64,000 nucleotides of DNA. It comes from Arthrobacter sp. FW305-BF8 (lineage in GTDB: Bacteria > Actinomycetota > Actinomycetes > Actinomycetales > Micrococcaceae). The notes beneath the pieces were generated by a model. It had not been told where the DNA came from, did no database searches, and worked only from the letters and a program-made list of their open reading frames with translations. The translations under genes and the position numbers were made by a program. Positions 24,983 to 33,467 of the stretch are shown piece after piece (position 1 is the stretch's first letter; every line of letters starts with the position of its first letter). The DNA is taken from contig NZ_CP084561.1 in assembly GCF_021789315.1 (NCBI RefSeq), forward strand, positions 4,588,001 through 4,652,000. The letters run 5' to 3'.

Positions 24983-25915
24983 ATGACGTCGCGTACCTCC
25001 CACACCGTGCTGGTGTTCCTGGATCCGGACTATGAGAACGGGCGGATTGCCGATCCCGAAAAGCCGCAGCTGATGGCCACTGATTTGGGTGCCACCCGCG
25101 GTGACGGCGTGTTCGAGTCCATGCTCGCCGTTGCCGGCCACACACGGAAGATCCAGGCCCACCTGGACCGGTTGGTCCGCTCGGCACAGGCATTGGACCT
25201 TGAGATTCCGGGGCCGGACGGCTGGCGCCGGGCAGTTGAGACGGGCGTCGCGGCGTTCCGCTCCGACAACCCGGCGCCCTCCCCGGAGCTGGACGAGGCC
25301 GTGGTTAAGCTCATTGTTACCCGCGGCGTCGAGGGCGCGTCCGCCCCCACCTGCTGGGTTCAGGTCTCCCCTGTGGCCGCGGCCGGACGCCGCCAGCGCG
25401 AGACGGGAATCGACGTGATCCTCCTTGACCGCGGCTATGACAGTGACGCGGCCGAGCGCGCCCCGTGGCTGCTGCTCGGCGCCAAGACCCTGTCATACGC
25501 GGTGAACATGGCTGCGCTGCGCCATGCCCATAAGCAAGGGGCGGATGATGTCATCTTCACGTCATCGGACGGCCGCGTGCTGGAGGGCCCCACGTCCACC
25601 GTGCTGCTGGCGAACGTGGAGAAGAACGACGCCGGAACAACAGTCAAGCGCCTCGTCACACCGCAGCTGGACAGCGGCATTCTCCCCGGAACGTCACAGG
25701 GCGCCCTCTTCGCCGCCGCCAAGGCCGCCGGCTGGGAACTGGGCTACGGCCCATTGAAGCCCCAGGACCTGGCCAACGCCGATGCCGTCTGGCTGATTTC
25801 CAGCATCCGCCTCCTGGCACCGGTCAATCACATCGATGGCCGCGAAATCGGCACGCCCGCACTCCGCAAGCAACTGACCGCGGAACTGAACGAACTGTTC
25901 GCGGGAATCGAGTAA
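24983..25915 (+). CDS. pabC: Class IV aminotransferase, probable aminodeoxychorismate lyase
   Basis: PLP enzyme of 310 residues. The Schiff-base Lys is in LLLGAKTLSYAVNMAALR, and the phosphate-binding region reads TSSDGRVLEGPTSTVLL. The N-terminus LMATDLGATRGDGVFESML is the usual fold type IV start. PabC releases pyruvate from aminodeoxychorismate to give p-aminobenzoate; closeness to the PabB fusion supports this. A branched-chain or D-amino acid aminotransferase cannot be excluded from motifs alone. Confidence 0.85.
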   Translation: MTSRTSHTVLVFLDPDYENGRIADPEKPQLMATDLGATRGDGVFESMLAVAGHTRKIQAHLDRLVRSAQALDLEIPGPDGWRRAVETGVAAFRSDNPAPSPELDEAVVKLIVTRGVEGASAPTCWVQVSPVAAAGRRQRETGIDVILLDRGYDSDAAERAPWLLLGAKTLSYAVNMAALRHAHKQGADDVIFTSSDGRVLEGPTSTVLLANVEKNDAGTTVKRLVTPQLDSGILPGTSQGALFAAAKAAGWELGYGPLKPQDLANADAVWLISSIRLLAPVNHIDGREIGTPALRKQLTAELNELFAGIE

Positions 25916-25939
25916 CCCGGGCGTCCCATATAACGAAAA

Positions 25940-26070
25940 GGCACCGTTCGAAAAAAGGCGGGACAAGCCGGTGCCCTGCGTTGTAGTCTTCTTCCACGGC
26001 CACTGCCTACGCCCCGCGGCGGTGATAGCACGTGGCCTGGTTCCGGGCTCAGCCGGAATGAGTACGTATA
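25940..26070 (+). promoter_or_regulatory. Structured leader before the EAL gene
   Basis: The 167-base gap before the EAL gene holds a stem GGCACCG (25940-25946) with CGGTGCC (25969-25975) closing a 22-base A-rich loop, and a second stem CACTGCC/GGCGGTG near 26001-26025 enclosed by GGCCA/TGGCC. The first hairpin may simply end the pabC transcript. It does not match the conserved core of the c-di-GMP-I riboswitch. Confidence 0.4.
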
Positions 26071-26082
26071 AAGGAATAGCCG

Positions 26083-27180
26083 ATGTCATGGGATGACAAC
26101 TCCCTGCACGCATTGACAAACTCACTACCCACGGGCTGGGGGGCCCAGGCAGCGCTGCCGGGGGACATGGGGGAAATCAGTGTGCGCTGGCAAGCCCAGC
26201 AGATCATTACCGAACTGCTCGCCGAAACAGATCCGGCCAGCGCATGGCCCCGCGCCCAGTTGCGGGCCCTGTTCGAAGCCTATCCGGATAATCCCGAACA
26301 CGTGCTGCTCGAGCACCTCACCGCCACCACAGAGCTGGCCAACGCCGAAAACAGTGCCATCCCGGTGGGCGTCTCCACCCAGAACCTGGCGGCTCCCGAG
26401 CCGGTGCCCTTCACCCGGCGCAGCAGGAACCGGATTGAAGCCATCCTTGCCGACAAGATGCTGATGACCGCGTTCCAGCCGATCCGCCGGCTTCCCGCGG
26501 GGCACGTGATCGGCGTCGAGGCCCTGACCCGGTTCGTCACCGACGATGGTGCCAGCGCGGACCACTGGTTCAACGAGGCCCAATCCGTGGGGCTGGGCAC
26601 CGACCTTGAATTTGCGGCACTGCACCGGGCCCTTGCTGCGGCGCAGGCCGTGCCGGATCACATGTTCATCGCACTGAACCTGACACCGGCAACATGCGCG
26701 GACCCAAGGATCCCGGGGTTGCTTGAACATTCCCAGCTGGCCATGGACCGGATCGTCATCGACCTTAATGGCCCTGTTCTTCCGCAGCAGTACGCGCCGC
26801 TGACGGCCGCCATCGCTCCCCTGCGGCGCCTTGGGCTGCGGATCGCAGTGAACGGCGCAGAGGTCGGCTTCACGTCGATGGACCAGGTCATTGAACTGCA
26901 CCCGGACATCATCAAGCTGGACCGGACCTTCATCGCCGGCATCGAGGACTCCCCGGGCCAGCGCCTGAGGGCCGCCGCCATGGGTGAACTCGCCCGCCAC
27001 GTTGACGCCGTCATCGGCGCCCAGGGCGTCGAGACTCCCGAGGAACTTGAGGCCGTGACCGAACTTGGCATGACGGCTGCGCAGGGCTACCTGCTGGGCC
27101 GGCCCTCCGTCCACCCGCTGGACTGGAATGCCTGGATCCGTTCGGAGAGCGAGACGGCCGCCAGCGGCCCTGCCTCCTGA
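26083..27180 (+). CDS. EAL-domain protein with degenerate active site
   Basis: Soluble protein of 365 residues. Residues 1-115 have no recognised domain; an EAL fold follows. The name motif survives (VIGVEALTRF), as do LDRTFIAGI (Lys and Asp of IKLD) and QGYLLGRP, but key metal ligands of active c-di-GMP phosphodiesterases differ: the DDFG loop reads NGAE (IAVNGAEVGFTSM), the second-strand Glu region reads VIDLNG, and AEGVE reads AQGVE. It is therefore probably not a phosphodiesterase but a binding or signalling domain. ATG 26083 has AAGGAA upstream. The convergent cysteine-synthase-like gene ends one base away. Confidence 0.85.
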   Translation: MSWDDNSLHALTNSLPTGWGAQAALPGDMGEISVRWQAQQIITELLAETDPASAWPRAQLRALFEAYPDNPEHVLLEHLTATTELANAENSAIPVGVSTQNLAAPEPVPFTRRSRNRIEAILADKMLMTAFQPIRRLPAGHVIGVEALTRFVTDDGASADHWFNEAQSVGLGTDLEFAALHRALAAAQAVPDHMFIALNLTPATCADPRIPGLLEHSQLAMDRIVIDLNGPVLPQQYAPLTAAIAPLRRLGLRIAVNGAEVGFTSMDQVIELHPDIIKLDRTFIAGIEDSPGQRLRAAAMGELARHVDAVIGAQGVETPEELEAVTELGMTAAQGYLLGRPSVHPLDWNAWIRSESETAASGPAS

Positions 27181-27181
27181 G

Positions 27182-28231
27182 CTAGTCCTCCGCCAGGTCG
27201 GCGGCCAGGCGGATGTGGTTGTCCGCCAGCCACACCGGGTTGAAGGCCTTGCTCTGGTAGTTGCTGCCGGTGTCCGGGGCGATGGCCACCACCACTGACC
27301 CGTGCGGTGCCGCCCTGGCCACCCGGACTGCTGCCGCCACCGTCAGTCCCGACGACGGCCCGAGGGACAGGCCTTCGTCGTTGAGCAGGCGGTGCAGCGT
27401 GGTGTACACCTCGTCATTCGGAATTCGCAGGAACCGGTCCAGCAGGCCGCGGTCGAAGACCTTCGGCCAGTCGGGCTTGGGCCAGGAGTTGCCCACACCG
27501 TCCACCAGAATCGGGCCCGGATGCCCGCCGCTGTATACCGAACCGTAGGGGTCGGCGCCGATCACCTCCACGTGCCCGCCGGACTTCTCCTTGAGGTACC
27601 GTCCGTTCCCGGTGATGGTGCCGCCGGTGCCCACACCGGCGACGAAGTGCGTAACCCGGCCGGCCGTCTGCTCCCAGATTTCCGGCGCCGTCCCCTCGTA
27701 GTGCGCCCGCGGGTTGGCCGGGTTGTCGAACTGCAGCGGACGCCATGCGCCGGGAATTTCGGCCGTGATCCGGGCCGCGACCGCCCGCGCATTGTCCGGC
27801 GAGTCCGAGGGCGCGCTCCAGTCCGTAAACACCACCCGCGCCTCGTACCTGTTGAGGGCGTCCAGCTTTTCGGAGGAGATGGAATCACCGGTGACCACCA
27901 CCACCGGATGTCCCGTCAGCGCCCCGATCAGGGCGAGCCCGATTCCCGTGTTTCCGGAGGTGCTCTCCACGATGGTGCCGCCGGGCTGCAGCTCGCCGCT
28001 CCGCTCGGCCGCCCGGACCATGCTCAGAGCTGTCCGGTCCTTGATGGAACCGCCGGGGTTCTCCGATTCAAGCTTGACGAACACGGTGCTCCCCAGCCCG
28101 CGGCTCAGCACGTTCAGCGGCACCAGCGGGGTGTTCCCCACCCGGGCCAGCACAACGTCGGCGTCTGCGCCCGAATCCACGATCGGCGCCACATGCCTCG
28201 GCTGGTGGCCGCTTCCCGTCACGGTGGTCAT
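27182..28231 (-). CDS. PLP-dependent cysteine synthase family protein
   Basis: Fold type II PLP enzyme of 349 residues. The PLP Lys sits in NPGGSIKDRTAL, the substrate loop is STSGNTGIGLAL and the phosphate loop is GVGTGGTITGNGRYLKE, as in CysK/CysM/CBS. It is slightly longer than CysK (about 310). It is last in an operon with a flavin monooxygenase and an ammonia-lyase homologue, with a 4-base overlap, which suggests a specialised role in making or breaking a sulfur- or amino-substituted amino acid rather than bulk cysteine synthesis. That role is inference. Confidence 0.88.
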   Translation of the reverse strand: MTTVTGSGHQPRHVAPIVDSGADADVVLARVGNTPLVPLNVLSRGLGSTVFVKLESENPGGSIKDRTALSMVRAAERSGELQPGGTIVESTSGNTGIGLALIGALTGHPVVVVTGDSISSEKLDALNRYEARVVFTDWSAPSDSPDNARAVAARITAEIPGAWRPLQFDNPANPRAHYEGTAPEIWEQTAGRVTHFVAGVGTGGTITGNGRYLKEKSGGHVEVIGADPYGSVYSGGHPGPILVDGVGNSWPKPDWPKVFDRGLLDRFLRIPNDEVYTTLHRLLNDEGLSLGPSSGLTVAAAVRVARAAPHGSVVVAIAPDTGSNYQSKAFNPVWLADNHIRLAADLAED

Positions 28232-29940
28232 GATTCTCCTCCCCCATCGCCCGGGCGGCCATCCGGAACACCGGCACCGGGGCCCGCGTCGTCCGGAGCG
28301 TCCGGATCCGGTGTCCCAAGTTCCGGCAGTCCGGCCAGCAAATCCCCCAGCGCCGTACGCGCACTGTCAACCAGTACCGCCGCCGGCAGTTGACCGGCCA
28401 GCAGTTCCGACAGCCGCGCCACGACGGCGCCGGTTCCTGCCCCGAGCTCCCGGATTTCCGTCTCCCGCAGGTCGGTGCCCTGCGCCTCCGCCAACAGGTA
28501 GGAAGCCGTCAACGCCTCGATGGTGAGGAGTTTGGCGGCAGCCTCCACAGAGCGCTGCAGCTGCTGGAGTGCCAGCGGGGCCAGCGTGGAGTGGTCTTCC
28601 ACGTCCGCGGACAGGGTAGGGGCTCCGAGCGTGGCAGGTGCCGCAAGGAATTTCAGCTCCGCCAGCAGGCCGGCGGCCGAGTACCAGAGCAGTCCCGGCA
28701 GGTCCTCGGACGCGAGTGGCGTGCCGGCCCGGGCCGCATCGAGGTTGAGCTGCCGGATCAGGCGCTGCGGCGGATAGAGCTTGGCGATCCGCCGCTCGCT
28801 GCTGATTCCGACATGGGCGAGTCCCAGCCGCAGCGCCTCGAACGCCAGGGCGAGCTGCATGGGCTGAAAGTTTCCACCGGACACCATCCGGCCCGAAGCC
28901 ACATCCGTCAGCGGGTTGTCGCCCCGGCCGTTCAGCTCCACTTCGAGCGCCACGGCCAAGGCGGCCACCTGGGCCCGGAACGCACCGTGCGTTTGCGGCG
29001 CCGCGCGGAAGGACAGGGCGTCCTGGACCGACACCTGCCGCCGCGGGTCCTCCAGCCAGCCGCCGCGCACCAGGCGCCGGACATTGGCCGCCGAGACGCG
29101 CTGGCCGTCAACCGCCTTGGCCGACTGCACGGCCGGCGAAAAGGGGCTGAGGTTCCCGCCGCCGTCGTACCTTGCGGTGGCCTCAAGCGAGAGCGCCAGC
29201 GCGGTGTCCGCCAAATCGGCGAGCCACCGGATGCGGCGGAGTTCCAGCACGCCGGCACCGATCGAGTACGAGTTGGCGCTGACCAGTGCCAGGGCCTCGC
29301 CCGGCGCAAGGACCAGCGGGTCCAGCCCGGCAGCGGCGAGCGCCGCCGCGCCGTCCAGCAGGCCGCCGTCGGGAGCTAGCGCCTGCCCCTCGCCGATGGC
29401 GACGGCGGCAACCGCCGCCAGCTGGGTGAGGTCGGACGAGCCGACGGACCCGTCGCGCGGAACGGCCGGCACCACGCCCCTGTTGAGCAGATCGGAATAA
29501 AAGCGCGCAGTTTCCGGGCGCACCCCCGAGCCGCCCCGCGTGAATCCGATGAGCCTGGCCAGGATCAGGGCCCGGACTTGATCCCGGTCCAGCAGCGCGC
29601 CGACGCCGCTGTGGTGGTAGCGCACCACCTGCAGCTGAAAGTCGAGAATGGATTCCTGCTCCACGGCGGTATCCCGGCCGGAGCCGAGCAGGGTGTTCAG
29701 GCCGTAGACCCGGTGCCCGGAATCGATGGCCGCCTGCACCACCTCGCGGGACAGGCCCACGAGATCGAGGGCGTCGGCGCTGAGGACCACCTCCACTGCG
29801 GGATCGGCCGCCGCGGCAGCCACGTCGTCGGCACGGATGTGTGCCGTTCCGATCAGGAAGGTGCCGAGCCGGACGCCGGACACCAGTCCGCCGCGCCCAT
29901 CCATAGAACCCGGCCCTACCACTGCACCAGCCCCGGCCAT
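28228..29940 (-). CDS. Aromatic amino acid ammonia-lyase homologue lacking the MIO triad
   Basis: Homologue of histidine/phenylalanine ammonia-lyases, 570 residues. Family landmarks: HRVYGLNTLLGSGRD, VQDALSFRAAPQTHGAF, NGRGDNPLTD and SGGNFQPMQLALAFEAL. In active lyases GSVGASGDLAPL supplies Ala-Ser-Gly, which cyclises to the MIO electrophile. Here the stretch reads GSVGSSDLTQLA (about residue 160): one residue shorter and without Ala-Ser-Gly, so standard MIO cannot form. The NGTQ-like stretch is also changed (SANSYS). ATG 29940 lies just past the upstream stop; other ATGs at 29979 and 29904 are possible. Fold is clear; chemistry is unknown. Confidence 0.82.
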   Translation of the reverse strand: MAGAGAVVGPGSMDGRGGLVSGVRLGTFLIGTAHIRADDVAAAAADPAVEVVLSADALDLVGLSREVVQAAIDSGHRVYGLNTLLGSGRDTAVEQESILDFQLQVVRYHHSGVGALLDRDQVRALILARLIGFTRGGSGVRPETARFYSDLLNRGVVPAVPRDGSVGSSDLTQLAAVAAVAIGEGQALAPDGGLLDGAAALAAAGLDPLVLAPGEALALVSANSYSIGAGVLELRRIRWLADLADTALALSLEATARYDGGGNLSPFSPAVQSAKAVDGQRVSAANVRRLVRGGWLEDPRRQVSVQDALSFRAAPQTHGAFRAQVAALAVALEVELNGRGDNPLTDVASGRMVSGGNFQPMQLALAFEALRLGLAHVGISSERRIAKLYPPQRLIRQLNLDAARAGTPLASEDLPGLLWYSAAGLLAELKFLAAPATLGAPTLSADVEDHSTLAPLALQQLQRSVEAAAKLLTIEALTASYLLAEAQGTDLRETEIRELGAGTGAVVARLSELLAGQLPAAVLVDSARTALGDLLAGLPELGTPDPDAPDDAGPGAGVPDGRPGDGGGES

Positions 29941-29944
29941 GGCG

Positions 29945-31273
29945 TTAGAAGTCCAGCAGGTTCCGGCGGAAGCCGCCATCGCCGTAGCTTGTCCGCAACA
30001 GACCCCGACGGCGAAGCACCGGCGCCAGCCTGTCCAGCACGCCGTGAACGGTGGCCGGATCCACGAAGCCGGAGAAGAGGAACCCGTCGCCGCCGACTGC
30101 AGCCCCGGTTTCCTCGAGGTGGTCGGCGATTTCCTCGGCGGTGCCGATGATGCTGTCGCCGGCGCCGCCGCTCCGTGCCTGCAGGATCTGCCGCAGCGTG
30201 GAACCCGGGGGCGCGGCCTTGGAGAAGTGCTCCAGGGTGCCCTGGTTGCTGTTGGTGCTGAGCTCGGGGAGGGGCGCGTCGAGGTCGAACTGCTTGAAGT
30301 CGATAACGGACAGGTAGGAGATCGAGTTGAGCTGACTGTCGATGTCCCGCTGCGTGAGCTCCCGGCGCGCGGCCCGCAGCTCCTCCGCTTCAGCCTTGGA
30401 GCCAGTCACGGTGGGTTTGAGGACGAACAGCACCTTGACGTCGTCAGGATTACGGCCGGCCGCGGCTGCCTCGGCGCGGATGGAGTCCCGGTACGCCTTC
30501 ATGCCGTCGGCGCCGCGGGCCAGGGCGATCGCAACGTCGGCGTTCGCACCGGCGAAGGCCTTGCCCCGCGGGGATGCCCCGGCCTGAACGAGCACCGGCT
30601 CCTCCGGCAGCGGGGCCGTGTTTAGCGGTCCCCGAACCTTGAAGAACTCCCCCTCGTGGTGGATCGGCCGGACCTTGGTGTGGTCCGCAAAGATTCCTGC
30701 CCGGGTGTCCTCCCGGATGGCATCCGGTTCCCAGCTGCGCCAGAGCTTGCGCACGACGTCCACGAACTCCTCGGCCTTCTCGTAGCGGAGGTCATGCTCG
30801 ATCTGCTGGTCCAGTCCGTAGTTCTGCGCGGCAAGGTCGCTGCCGGAGGTCACCACGTTCCAGCCCAGCTGCCCGTTGGAGAAGTGCTGCAGCGTGGCCA
30901 GCAGCCGGGCGGCGGTGAACGGCGGATAGAAGGAGGCGCTGATGGTGGGCACAATGCCGAGGTGTTCCGTGGCGGAGAGCAGATACGGCACCAGGGCCAG
31001 CGGATCGTGCTTCGGCGCGAAAGACGCCTGAGCCAGCGAGACCTCCGCACTGCCGCCGTAAGTGTCCGGAACGGTGAGGGAGTCCTCGATGATGAACAGG
31101 TCCAGCCCCGCCCGCTCAAACTCGCGGACTGCATGCTGGTAGGGGGCGGGCTTCCTCCAGTCGTAGCCGATTCCGTAGCCGGGCGTCCCCCAGCCCTGGA
31201 CCCCGAAGCCATGGCCCACAAACCATCCAAAGTGCAGCATGGGAGTCACTGTATTCGGAGTCGAATCATTCAC
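29945..31273 (-). CDS. Flavin-dependent monooxygenase, NtaA/SnaA/DszA family
   Basis: Bacterial luciferase-like oxygenase of 442 residues that uses FMNH2 supplied by a separate reductase. Family features: FERAGLDLFIIEDSLTVPDT, SASFYPPFTAARLLATLQHF, GWNVVTSGSDLAAQNYG and a late HLEETGAAVGGDGFLF. Relatives cleave C-N or C-S bonds in nitrilotriacetate, dibenzothiophene sulfone or succinylated cysteine. No flavin reductase lies nearby. It is first of a three-gene operon with a lyase homologue and a cysteine-synthase homologue, and diverges from a sulfur operon, which points to organosulfur or substituted amino acid use. Confidence 0.9.
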   Translation of the reverse strand: MNDSTPNTVTPMLHFGWFVGHGFGVQGWGTPGYGIGYDWRKPAPYQHAVREFERAGLDLFIIEDSLTVPDTYGGSAEVSLAQASFAPKHDPLALVPYLLSATEHLGIVPTISASFYPPFTAARLLATLQHFSNGQLGWNVVTSGSDLAAQNYGLDQQIEHDLRYEKAEEFVDVVRKLWRSWEPDAIREDTRAGIFADHTKVRPIHHEGEFFKVRGPLNTAPLPEEPVLVQAGASPRGKAFAGANADVAIALARGADGMKAYRDSIRAEAAAAGRNPDDVKVLFVLKPTVTGSKAEAEELRAARRELTQRDIDSQLNSISYLSVIDFKQFDLDAPLPELSTNSNQGTLEHFSKAAPPGSTLRQILQARSGGAGDSIIGTAEEIADHLEETGAAVGGDGFLFSGFVDPATVHGVLDRLAPVLRRRGLLRTSYGDGGFRRNLLDF

Positions 31274-31404
31274 TGCGGCCTGGTTTCATCCGGCGTTACG
31301 GCGGTTCATCTCCCGTCATTATCCTCCCGTTGCGGTTTGATGCGTTACGGAAGATGACGGCGGCGGCGGTGCGCCCCGCCGTCGTCAGTGTTACGTTTTT
31401 GGGG

Positions 31405-31490
31405 AGTAATGAGTACCGGTATTAAGCCCTGACTGGCCGGTCGGCAACCCTCCTTCTCCGGCGGGGTGCCTCAGGTGAATACTCGGCATA
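31405..31490 (+). promoter_or_regulatory. SAM-IV-type riboswitch upstream of the metZ operon
   Basis: The leader has the conserved core of this actinobacterial SAM riboswitch: AATGAGTACCGGTA, then GGTCGGCAACCCTCC, GGCGGGGTGCCTCAGGTGAA and TACTCGGC. GAGTA (31411-31415) pairs with TACTC (31480-31484) to close the structure, and GCCxxGAC/GTCGGC forms the P2-like stem. It ends about 43 bases before the GTG start and its AAAAGGAG site, so it probably controls translation or early transcription when SAM is high. Confidence 0.85.
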
Positions 31491-31532
31491 TCGACCACTT
31501 CGAGCTGCAAGCGTGAGAAAAGGAGATCCGTC

Positions 31533-31841
31533 GTGTCAGACGCCCCCGCCGTTGCAACACTGCCATCCCAGCAGGATAAACCCGAGGAGAAGCTGTCCTA
31601 CCGCCTGATCACGGGACCGGACGACCGTGCGTTCTGTGAGCGCATCTCGGCTGCCCTGGCCGAGGGCTACGTGCTGCACGGCAGCCCTGCCGCCACCTTC
31701 AACGGCACCGGCGTCATCGTGGCCCAGGCCCTCGTCCTGCCAGCCGCCATCGCCAGTGCAGATGCCGCCGTCGCCACCGCCGTTGACCGGCTGGACTCTG
31801 ACGAGGACTTCGCCGAAGAAGCCTACGAGGGCCACGCATGA
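31533..31841 (+). CDS. DUF1737 domain protein
   Basis: Small soluble protein of 102 residues. The core LSYRLITGPDDRAFCERISA followed by LAEGYVLHGSPAATF and VIVAQALVLP matches the DUF1737 pattern, a family of unknown function. It starts with GTG after AAAAGGAG. It is first in an operon with a rhodanese and MetZ behind a SAM riboswitch, and overlaps the rhodanese gene by 4 bases. A sulfur-handling or regulatory role follows from context only. Confidence 0.85.
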   Translation: MSDAPAVATLPSQQDKPEEKLSYRLITGPDDRAFCERISAALAEGYVLHGSPAATFNGTGVIVAQALVLPAAIASADAAVATAVDRLDSDEDFAEEAYEGHA

Positions 31842-32257
31842 GCTACGCCGGAGACCTCACCCCGCAGGACGCCTGGGCCAAGCTCGAAGAGGGCGCCATC
31901 CTGGTGGATGTGCGCACCGAGGGTGAATGGGCGCACATCGGCGTCCCGGAAACTGTATCCGCGAACAGCCAGCGCAACGATCCCCTGTTTATCCAATGGA
32001 CTTTTCCCGGCGGCATTCCCAACTCCGACTTCGTCGAACAGCTGAAGCAGCAGGCGCCGGAGGACAAGAGCGTGGAGCTGCTTTTCCTGTGCCGCTCCGG
32101 CCAGCGCTCCATCGGCGCGGCAATCGCTGCCACCCAGGCGGGTTTCACCTCCTACAACGTGCTCGAAGGCTTCGAGGGCGAACCTGACCGCTACGGTGAG
32201 CGCACCGTGAACGGCTGGAAGAACCGCGGCCTGCCGACGAACCTGGGAAAGAACTAA
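31838..32257 (+). CDS. Rhodanese-like sulfurtransferase
   Basis: Single rhodanese domain of 139 residues. VDVRTEGEWAHIGVPE is the N-terminal CH2-like motif and the catalytic Cys is in LFLCRSGQRSIGAA. The six-residue active loop CRSGQR is typical of active rhodaneses. It sits between a DUF1737 gene and metZ with one base between its stop and the metZ TTG, so it may deliver persulfide sulfur to the sulfhydrylase. That link is inferred. Confidence 0.92.
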   Translation: MSYAGDLTPQDAWAKLEEGAILVDVRTEGEWAHIGVPETVSANSQRNDPLFIQWTFPGGIPNSDFVEQLKQQAPEDKSVELLFLCRSGQRSIGAAIAATQAGFTSYNVLEGFEGEPDRYGERTVNGWKNRGLPTNLGKN

Positions 32258-32258
32258 A

Positions 32259-33467
32259 TTGACCTTTAATCACGACGCCGCCGGCTGGAGCCCCGACACC
32301 CAGGCCGTGCGCGGCGGGCTTGACCGCACCAATTTCCAAGAGACCACCGAACCCGTTTTCCTCAACTCCGGGTTCGTCTACGAGTCCGCCGCAGCCGCGG
32401 AGCGCGCCTTCACCGGCGAGGACGAACGCTTCGTCTACTCGCGCTACGGCAACCCGTCCGTGGCCACCTTCCAGGAACGGCTCCGCCTGCTCGAAGGCAC
32501 CGAGGCGTGCTTTGCGACGGCGTCCGGAATGTCCGCCGTGTTCACCGCCTTGGGCGCCCTGCTCGGGGCCGGGGACCGCGTGGTCGCCAGCCGGTCCCTG
32601 TTCGGCTCCTGCTTCGTGATCCTCAACGAAATCCTGCCGCGCTGGGGCGTGGAGACGGTCTTCGTGGACGGTCCGGACCTCGAGCAGTGGCGGGCTGCCC
32701 TGTCGGTGCCCACCACAGCCGTCTTCTTCGAATCCCCGTCCAATCCCATGCAGGAAATCGTGGACATCGCGGCCGTCAGCGAACTCGCCCACGCCGCCGG
32801 CGCCAAGGTTGTGGCGGACAACGTCTTCGCCACCCCGCTGCTGCAGCGTTGCGGAGACCTCGGCGCGGACGTGGTGGTCTACTCCGGCACGAAGCACATC
32901 GACGGCCAGGGCCGGGTGATGGGCGGAGCCATCCTGGGCACCAAGGAATTCATCGACGGCCCGGTCAAGCAGCTCATGCGCCACACCGGCCCGGCCCTCT
33001 CCTCATTCAACGCCTGGGTCCTCACCAAGGGCCTGGAGACCATGGCGCTGCGCGTGAACCACTCGTCCGCCACGGCGCTGCGCCTGGCCGAATGGCTCGA
33101 GGCCCAGCCCGCCGTCAATTGGGTGAAGTACCCGCTGCTCAAGTCGCACCCGCAGTACGAACTGGCGGCCAAGCAGATGAAGGCCGGCGGCACCGTCCTC
33201 ACGCTGGAGCTTGCGACGACGGCCGGCCAGTCGGGCAAGGAGGCCGCCTTCGCGCTGCTGGACGCCCTGAAGATCATCGACATCTCCAACAACTTGGGCG
33301 ACGCCAAGTCGCTGATCACCCACCCCGCCACCACGACGCACCGGGCCATGGGACCGGAAGGACGTGCCGCGATCGGGCTCAGCGATGGAGTGGTGCGGCT
33401 GTCCGTCGGCCTGGAGGACGCGGATGACCTTGTCGCGGACCTGGAGCAGGCTCTCAAGCAGATCTGA
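32259..33467 (+). CDS. metZ: O-succinylhomoserine sulfhydrylase
   Basis: PLP enzyme of 402 residues in the Cys/Met metabolism family, making homocysteine from activated homoserine and sulfide. Landmarks: RYGNPSVATFQERL, ACFATASGMSAVFTALGA, and the PLP Lys in VVVYSGTKHIDGQGRVMGG, with SNNLGDAKSLITHP late. The GTKHIDGQGR form is usual in MetZ rather than cystathionine gamma-synthase. It begins with TTG one base after the rhodanese stop. The SAM riboswitch upstream fits methionine synthesis. Confidence 0.93.
   Translation: MTFNHDAAGWSPDTQAVRGGLDRTNFQETTEPVFLNSGFVYESAAAAERAFTGEDERFVYSRYGNPSVATFQERLRLLEGTEACFATASGMSAVFTALGALLGAGDRVVASRSLFGSCFVILNEILPRWGVETVFVDGPDLEQWRAALSVPTTAVFFESPSNPMQEIVDIAAVSELAHAAGAKVVADNVFATPLLQRCGDLGADVVVYSGTKHIDGQGRVMGGAILGTKEFIDGPVKQLMRHTGPALSSFNAWVLTKGLETMALRVNHSSATALRLAEWLEAQPAVNWVKYPLLKSHPQYELAAKQMKAGGTVLTLELATTAGQSGKEAAFALLDALKIIDISNNLGDAKSLITHPATTTHRAMGPEGRAAIGLSDGVVRLSVGLEDADDLVADLEQALKQI

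Noticed and set aside
25916..26082. c-di-GMP-I riboswitch before the EAL gene
   Set aside because: A GGGACAAGCC stretch is reminiscent of the core, but the conserved 5' half and paired tetraloop are not there.
28228..29940. Frameshift explaining the missing MIO residue
   Set aside because: The frame is continuous and the family motifs before and after the loop are in the same frame, so a single-residue deletion is more likely than a sequencing slip.
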